In this document: one piece after another, positions 59,875-64,000 of the stretch
Layout of the letters: the number at the start of each line of letters is the position of its first letter
How positions within the stretch are numbered: position 1 is the first letter of the stretch
Source: Gemmatimonadaceae bacterium
GTDB taxonomy: Bacteria; Gemmatimonadota; Gemmatimonadetes; Gemmatimonadales; Gemmatimonadaceae
DNA: 64,000 nucleotides
NCBI GenBank assembly: GCA_020852815.1
Contig: JADZAN010000003.1
Location: 1-64,000, forward strand
Direction of reading: 5' to 3'
Program-made: the position numbers and the translations under genes
Notes under the pieces: model-generated
What the model was told of the DNA's origin: nothing
Databases searched by the model: none
Seen by the model: the letters and a program-made list of their open reading frames with translations, nothing else

Positions 59875-61239
59875 TCAGCGAGCCGCGAGCGGGAGTGCGA
59901 GGACAGCGACGCACCCCGGACGGTCGCGACGGTTCTCCAGCGACAGAATGCCGCCGTGTGCCTCGGCGATCTGGCGCGAGAGGACCAGCCCGATCCCCGT
60001 CCCCTGCGGCTTGGTGGTGAAGAAGGGGACAAAGAGGTTGGCCGACGGCGGGAGCCCTGGCCCTTCGTCGTGCACCACCAGTTCCAGTCGCACCCCATCG
60101 GTGCGCCACCCCACGTCCACCGCACCACCGGTCGCCATCGATGCGTCCACGGCGTTGCGCACGAGGTTGATGAGCGCCTGCTCCAGCTGGTCGCGATCGG
60201 CGAGGATTGCCAGTTCGGGGCCGGGGACCACGCGCACCGGCATGCGTTGCTCGATCGCCGCCACGCGCCGCACGAGTTCGTCCACGCGCAGCTGGCGGCG
60301 TTGCGGGGCGGGGAGGCGTGCCAGCCGCGCGTAGGCGCTCATGAAGCGCGACAGCGCGTCGGCCCGGCTGGCGATGATCCCCAGCCCGCGCTGCATGTCC
60401 TCGTGCGATTCGCGGTCATTCGCCGCGCGCTCGACGAGCCCCGAGAGCGACCCGGCGAGCGACTTGATGGGGGCGAGCGAGTTGTTGATCTCGTGGCTCA
60501 GGACGCGCACGATGCGTTGCCAGGCCAGGAGTTCCTCCTCGCGCAGGCTCTTGGTCACGTCGGCGATGACGAGGAGTGTGTGCGGGCGCCCTTCCTGCCT
60601 AAAGATCGTGCGGCGCACCTCCCATCGCCCCGCGCGCTCGGGGAAGGCGAGGTCGTACACCTGCGGCGAGGCCCCGCGGAGCAGTTGGCCCAGGCCTAAC
60701 GAGGCGGCCCCCTTGCCCACCAGCCGCTCGGCGCCCTCGTCCAGGAGGCGCTCGCCGGCGCGGTTCACCAGGCGCAACGCGTCGCGGTCGTCGAAGGTGA
60801 AGATGGCGACGTCGATCTCGGCCATCACGGCGCGCAGGAGCGACGAGGCCTCCATGGCCCCCTGCCGCTGCGTGCGCAGCGTGTCGCCCAGCATGTTGAT
60901 CTCGAGCAGGGCGAGCCCCAGCGCGTCGTCGGAGCGCCCCAGGCGCGCCCGCAGCGAGAAGTCGCCTTCGCGCAGCGCCGCCAGCATGTTGGACAGCGTT
61001 TGCAGCGGCCGCACCACGCGTTCGCGCAGCGCCACGGCCACCACCAGCCAGACGCCGGCCACGAAGCCGCCGAGCGTCCAGGTGGTGCGCGAGGGGTAGT
61101 CGCCGGTTAACAGGAGCGCGATCGTCGCCACCACCCCCGGGAGTCCGGCGCCGATCGCGAGCAGGAAGACGCGGCGCTCGTGCGTGAGCGAGAAGCGGCG
61201 GCGCCGGCTTCCCTCGAGGCGCCACCCGGGGTCGTTCAC
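59875..61239 (-). CDS. Sensor histidine kinase, NtrY-like
   Basis: Membrane kinase of 454 residues. Two helices (residues about 24-45 and 54-72) are followed by a HAMP-like region (VVRPLQTLSNMLAALREGDF), a PAS domain (about 130-225), the phosphoacceptor segment VLSHEINNSLAPIKSLAGSL and the ATPase domain (LEQALINLVRNAVDAS, HDEGPGLPP, FFTTKPQGTGIGLVLSRQI). All N, D/G and G boxes are intact. The periplasmic loop is only a few residues, so sensing is probably within the membrane or by the PAS domain. Partner of the NtrC-like regulator upstream in the same operon. An array of 10-bp repeats lies immediately downstream of the stop. Confidence 0.92.
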   Translation of the reverse strand: MNDPGWRLEGSRRRRFSLTHERRVFLLAIGAGLPGVVATIALLLTGDYPSRTTWTLGGFVAGVWLVVAVALRERVVRPLQTLSNMLAALREGDFSLRARLGRSDDALGLALLEINMLGDTLRTQRQGAMEASSLLRAVMAEIDVAIFTFDDRDALRLVNRAGERLLDEGAERLVGKGAASLGLGQLLRGASPQVYDLAFPERAGRWEVRRTIFRQEGRPHTLLVIADVTKSLREEELLAWQRIVRVLSHEINNSLAPIKSLAGSLSGLVERAANDRESHEDMQRGLGIIASRADALSRFMSAYARLARLPAPQRRQLRVDELVRRVAAIEQRMPVRVVPGPELAILADRDQLEQALINLVRNAVDASMATGGAVDVGWRTDGVRLELVVHDEGPGLPPSANLFVPFFTTKPQGTGIGLVLSRQIAEAHGGILSLENRRDRPGCVAVLALPLAAR

Positions 61240-61303
61240 CGCCCCCTCGAGGCGCGATGGCGGGTCGCGCCCGGCGCCGGCGTTCCGCTGCCAATCGTTG
61301 GGC

Positions 61304-62689
61304 TCACGGCGCCGTGCTCCCCGTGTCGATGCGGAAATGCTCCAGCCGGCGGTACAGCGCGCTGCGGCTCAGCCCCAGCGCCTTGGCGGCATGCGAGATG
61401 TTGCCGCCGTGCCGCGCCAGCGCCTTCCGGATCAGGACCTGTTCCACGTCCTCCAGCGACATGTCCTCGAAGCGCGGCGCGGCCTGCCCCGTCAGGCGCA
61501 AGCCGAGGTCGGCGGCGCGGATCGCGTTCCCCTGGGCAAGGAGCACCGCCCGCTCCACCGCATGCCCCAACTCGCGAATGTTTCCCGGCCACGCGTGCTC
61601 CAGCATGGCCTGCATGGCCCCGGTCTCGAACCCCTCGATCGCCTTGCGATAGCGCGGCGCATGGCGCTGCAGGAAGGCACGCGCGAGCGGCGCGATGTCG
61701 TCGCGCCGCTCGCGCAGCGGCGGGAGGTGAATCTCGATCGTGTTCAGCCGGAAGAGGAGGTCCTCGCGGAAGCGGCCGGCGCGCACCTCCGCCGGCACGT
61801 CGGCGTTGGTCGCCGACAGCACGCGCACGTCGACGCGCCGCATCCTCGACGATCCCACGCGCTCCACCTCGCCCCCCTGCAGCACGCGCAGCAGCTTGCT
61901 CTGTTGCGACAGCGAAATGTTGGCGATCTCGTCGAGGAAGATCGTCCCGCCGTCGGCCAGCTCGAAGCGCCCGATGCGATCCGTGCGCGCATCGGTGAAG
62001 GCCCCTTTCACGTGCCCGAACAGCTCGCTCTCGAAGACGCCATCGGCGAGCCCCCCCATGTTCACCGCCACGAAGCCGCGCGGCGCGCGCGGCGACGAGG
62101 CGTGCAGCCAGGTGGCGACGAGTTCCTTCCCCGTGCCGTGCTCGCCGGTGATGAGGACGTTGGCATCGCTGGGCCCCACGCGCTCCATCAGCTGCAACAC
62201 CGGGCGCATCACCGACGACTCGGCGATCAGCGTGGGGAGCGTCGCGGTCGCCGAGCGAAGGGCGCGGTTCTCTCCCTCCAGCGACTGCGCCCGCCGCAGC
62301 GCTCGTCCCAGCTCCACCGCGTTGCGCACGATGGCGACCAGGCGCGCGTTGTCCCAGGGCTTCTCCACGTAGTCGTGCGCCCCGCGGCGCATCGCCTCGA
62401 CCGCGGTATCGATGCTCGCCCACGCCGTCATCACGACGATGGGGAGCGTCGCGTCGTGCGCCACCAGCTGCTGCAGGAGGTCCAGCCCCTCGCGCCCGGA
62501 GGTCGTGTCGCGCGTGTAGTTGAGATCGGCCAGCACCGCGTCGTATTCGCGCGATCGCACCGACGCCAGCACCTCCATCGGCGACCGCGCCGCCTCCACG
62601 TGGTAGCCCTCACCCTTGAGCAGCAGCCGCAACGCCTCGAGGACGTCGGGTTGGTCGTCGGCGATGAGGAGGCGGGGGGAGCGAGGCAT
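61304..62689 (-). CDS. NtrC-family sigma-54-dependent response regulator with altered GAFTGA loop
   Basis: Regulator of 461 residues: receiver (phospho-site Asp55 in YDAVLADLNYT, acidic pair 11-12), AAA+ domain (Walker A GEHGTGKE at 182-189, Walker B GGTIFLDEI near 247-255) and a Fis-type helix-turn-helix (NISHAAKALGLSRSALYRRL). The sigma-54-contacting loop reads GAFTDA (229-234) where GAFTGA is normal. It may still work, since loop variants exist, but with changed coupling, or it may act in another way. Genes expected under its control are the ABC ones upstream, as in similar loci. The leader just ahead of its start is a CT-rich repeat with no clear ribosome-binding site. Confidence 0.92.
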   Translation of the reverse strand: MPRSPRLLIADDQPDVLEALRLLLKGEGYHVEAARSPMEVLASVRSREYDAVLADLNYTRDTTSGREGLDLLQQLVAHDATLPIVVMTAWASIDTAVEAMRRGAHDYVEKPWDNARLVAIVRNAVELGRALRRAQSLEGENRALRSATATLPTLIAESSVMRPVLQLMERVGPSDANVLITGEHGTGKELVATWLHASSPRAPRGFVAVNMGGLADGVFESELFGHVKGAFTDARTDRIGRFELADGGTIFLDEIANISLSQQSKLLRVLQGGEVERVGSSRMRRVDVRVLSATNADVPAEVRAGRFREDLLFRLNTIEIHLPPLRERRDDIAPLARAFLQRHAPRYRKAIEGFETGAMQAMLEHAWPGNIRELGHAVERAVLLAQGNAIRAADLGLRLTGQAAPRFEDMSLEDVEQVLIRKALARHGGNISHAAKALGLSRSALYRRLEHFRIDTGSTAP

Positions 62690-62696
62690 CTTCTGC

Positions 62697-62836
62697 GAGA
62701 GGACGAGAAGACGAGAATGACGAGAAGACGAGATCCTGAATGGCGGAAGATGCCCAAAGTAGCGCGGCGCGCCTACCCCACCCGGGCGCTAACGCCCACT
62801 CGTCTTCTCGTCTTCTCGTCCTCCCGTCCTCTCGTC
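62697..62836. repeat. Long imperfect inverted repeat around the junction of the ABC and regulator genes
   Basis: The purine-rich arm 62697-62732 (units like GACGAGAA) is nearly the reverse complement of the pyrimidine-rich arm 62799-62836 (units like CTCGTCTT), including a perfect 14-base block CTCGTCTTCTCGTC. The 66-base loop includes the end of the ABC ATPase gene's stop region. The distal arm encodes the last residues of the ATPase. It could fold as an RNA stem that limits read-through or exposes the regulator's start. Confidence 0.65.
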
Positions 62837-63559
62837 AGACACCACCCACCCGTCGCGCACCGTCACGATCCGGCTCCCGTACTGTGCGTTCTCCTCCGAG
62901 TGCGTCACCTGCACGATCGTCGTCCCCGCCTGGTTGAGCCCCACGAACAGCTCCATGATGTCGCGCGCCTGCGACGAGTGCAGGTTCCCCGTGGGCTCGT
63001 CGGCCAGGAGGAGCGCCGGCTTGGCGATCACGGCGCGCGCCACTCCCACGAGTTGCTGCTGCCCCCCCGAGAGCTGGCGCGGGTAGAGATCCTTCTTCCC
63101 CACGATCTGGAAGCGGTCGAGCGTGTCGGCCACGATGGCGGCGCGCCGGTCGCGCGGGACGTCGCGGTAGGACAGCGGGACGTCGAGGTTCTCGGCCACC
63201 GTGAGGTCGTCGAGCAGGTGGTACTGCTGGAAGACGAAACCGATGTGGCGCCGGTTCAGCGTTAGGCGCTCCTTGTTCCCCAGCGCGTGCACCGGCGTCC
63301 CCCGCAGGAAGTACTCGCCCGTCCAGGCGCCGTCGAACATTCCCAGGATCGAGAGGAGCGTCGACTTGCCGGCCCCGGATGGCCCCATGATCGTCACGAA
63401 CTCGCCAGGGTTGATGTCGAGCGTGACGCGGCGAAGCACGTACGATTTCCCCATCGGGAGGTCGTACGCCTTCTCGACACCGCGCATCGAGACGAGCGGA
63501 CCGGTGAACACGTCGTCGGCGACGGTCGCGTCGGGCTTGCTGCTGCGGAAGAGCGCCAT
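62789..63559 (-). CDS. ABC transporter ATPase, MacB/LolD type
   Basis: ATP-binding subunit of 256 residues. Walker [17 protein letters not shown]-loop FVFQQYHLL, signature [15 protein letters not shown] and Walker [15 protein letters not shown] are all intact. This is the MacB/LolD (type VII, mechanotransmission) class. The C-terminal residues after [11 protein letters not shown] come from CT-repeat DNA (the inverted-repeat arm) and are unusually charged. The start codon at 63559 follows a pyrimidine-rich repeat with no recognisable ribosome-binding sequence. It partners the FtsX-type permease at the right edge. Confidence 0.9.
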   Translation of the reverse strand: MALFRSSKPDATVADDVFTGPLVSMRGVEKAYDLPMGKSYVLRRVTLDINPGEFVTIMGPSGAGKSTLLSILGMFDGAWTGEYFLRGTPVHALGNKERLTLNRRHIGFVFQQYHLLDDLTVAENLDVPLSYRDVPRDRRAAIVADTLDRFQIVGKKDLYPRQLSGGQQQLVGVARAVIAKPALLLADEPTGNLHSSQARDIMELFVGLNQAGTTIVQVTHSEENAQYGSRIVTVRDGWVVSDERTGGREDEKTSGR

Positions 63560-63560
63560 G

Positions 63561-63594
63561 GAGACGGGAGAGGGGAGACGGGAGACGGGAGAAT
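63561..63594. repeat. GGGAGAC-type tandem repeat directly before the ABC ATPase start
   Basis: Four imperfect GGGAGAC/GGGAGAG units on the plus strand. On the coding strand this is a CTCCCGT-type pyrimidine run that ends one base before the ATG, replacing the normal ribosome-binding site. Similar CT-rich leaders precede the regulator gene at 62689. Confidence 0.6.
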
Positions 63595-63608
63595 GGAACC
63601 CGTGGAGT

Positions 63609-64000
63609 CTACTGACTGCGCAGCGCTTGCACGGGATCGAGGCGCGAGGCGCGTCGCGCCGGAAGGTAGGCGGCCAGCGCGCACACGAGGAGGATGAGGA
63701 GCGTCTGCGTGGCGAAGGTGAGGGGATCGGTGGCGCTGATGCCGAACACCAGCCCGCGCAGGAGGCGGGCGCCGCCCCATGCCAGCGCCAGCCCCACCGC
63801 CGCCCCCACGCTCGCCAGCAGCATCGCCCGCCCCATGATGAGCGTCACGACCTCGCGACGCACCGCGCCCAGCGCCATGCGGATCCCCAACTCGCGCGTG
63901 CGCAGCGAGACGGTGTAGGCCAGCGCCGCGTAGATCCCGATGATGGCCAGCACGAGCCCCAGGAGCGCGAAGGCGCCCAGGAGATACGCACCGAACCGGA
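63609..64000 (-). CDS. FtsX/MacB-type ABC permease, C-terminal part, runs off the right edge
   Basis: Only the last 129 residues are in the window. They include two or three helices and the typical FtsX end: AYTVSLRTRELGIRMALGAV, LLRGLVFGISATDPLTF and YLPARRASRLDPVQALRSQ. This tail matches the large duplicated MacB-like permeases frequent in Acidobacteriota and Gemmatimonadota. It is the upstream gene of the operon with the ATPase and the two-component pair. These systems export or act on envelope substrates without a porter-type channel. The start and periplasmic domain lie beyond the window. Confidence 0.85.
   Translation of the reverse strand, partial: RFGAYLLGAFALLGLVLAIIGIYAALAYTVSLRTRELGIRMALGAVRREVVTLIMGRAMLLASVGAAVGLALAWGGARLLRGLVFGISATDPLTFATQTLLILLVCALAAYLPARRASRLDPVQALRSQ

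Noticed and set aside
59332-60699. 455-residue plus-strand ORF translating the 10-bp array into a Pro/Arg repeat protein
   Set aside because: It overlaps the ends of two well-supported minus-strand genes and has no ribosome-binding site or family match.

Overview
The window is GC-rich, densely packed and mostly coded on the minus strand. Its gene content fits a soil-type member of the Gemmatimonadota: secreted S9 peptidases, BNR-repeat and TonB proteins, an exosortase, multihaem cytochromes, MacB-like ABC systems coupled to an NtrC-type two-component pair, and three c-di-GMP proteins. The phylum assignment is inferred from content and style; no rRNA or marker gene is present. No tRNA, rRNA, CRISPR array, complete insertion sequence or phage gene was seen.

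Left part (1-19 kb): a broken fragment of a large surface-type protein, a DctA-like dicarboxylate symporter, a PAS-GGDEF-EAL protein, a secreted BNR-repeat protein, a sarcosine-oxidase-like flavoenzyme, an M55 D-aminopeptidase and a GAF-GGDEF-EAL protein. Then comes a three-gene RND efflux operon (TolC-type, adaptor, pump). It diverges from its TetR regulator across an AT-rich operator with a perfect 10-bp inverted repeat.

Middle (19-39 kb): a short sugar/glycan cluster (RmlB-like dehydratase, DegT-like aminotransferase, truncated Rossmann ORF, GT61 glycosyltransferase) in which two signature residues are altered. Next are a membrane PAS-GGDEF cyclase, an S9 peptidase, a malonate module (MatB-like synthetase and MatC-like carrier), a class I PPK2, and a minus-strand run: peptide-binding lipoprotein, cobalamin-type radical SAM protein, small lipoprotein, DppB, DppC.

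Right part (39-64 kb): a lone REP/RAYT-like hairpin, a DUF885 protein, a Gfo/Idh/MocA oxidoreductase and a VanZ-like protein divergent from a compact exosortase-EpsI-PEP-CTERM locus. These are followed by an Ig-like lipoprotein, a GDPD phosphodiesterase, a TonB-dependent receptor, an octahaem cytochrome-TPR protein with a dihaem cytochrome, an HDOD-GAF protein with a transposase-like HTH tail, another S9 peptidase and a four-gene ABC/two-component operon that runs off the right edge.

The most unusual signal is not a gene. The word CGTTAGGC (or its complement) recurs about 30 times, nearly always inside genes, and forces the rare TTA leucine codon before glycine, or CCT-AAC for Pro-Asn. The best candidates for undescribed biology are that word, the radical SAM/lipoprotein pair inside a peptide-importer gene run, and the minimal exosortase locus.
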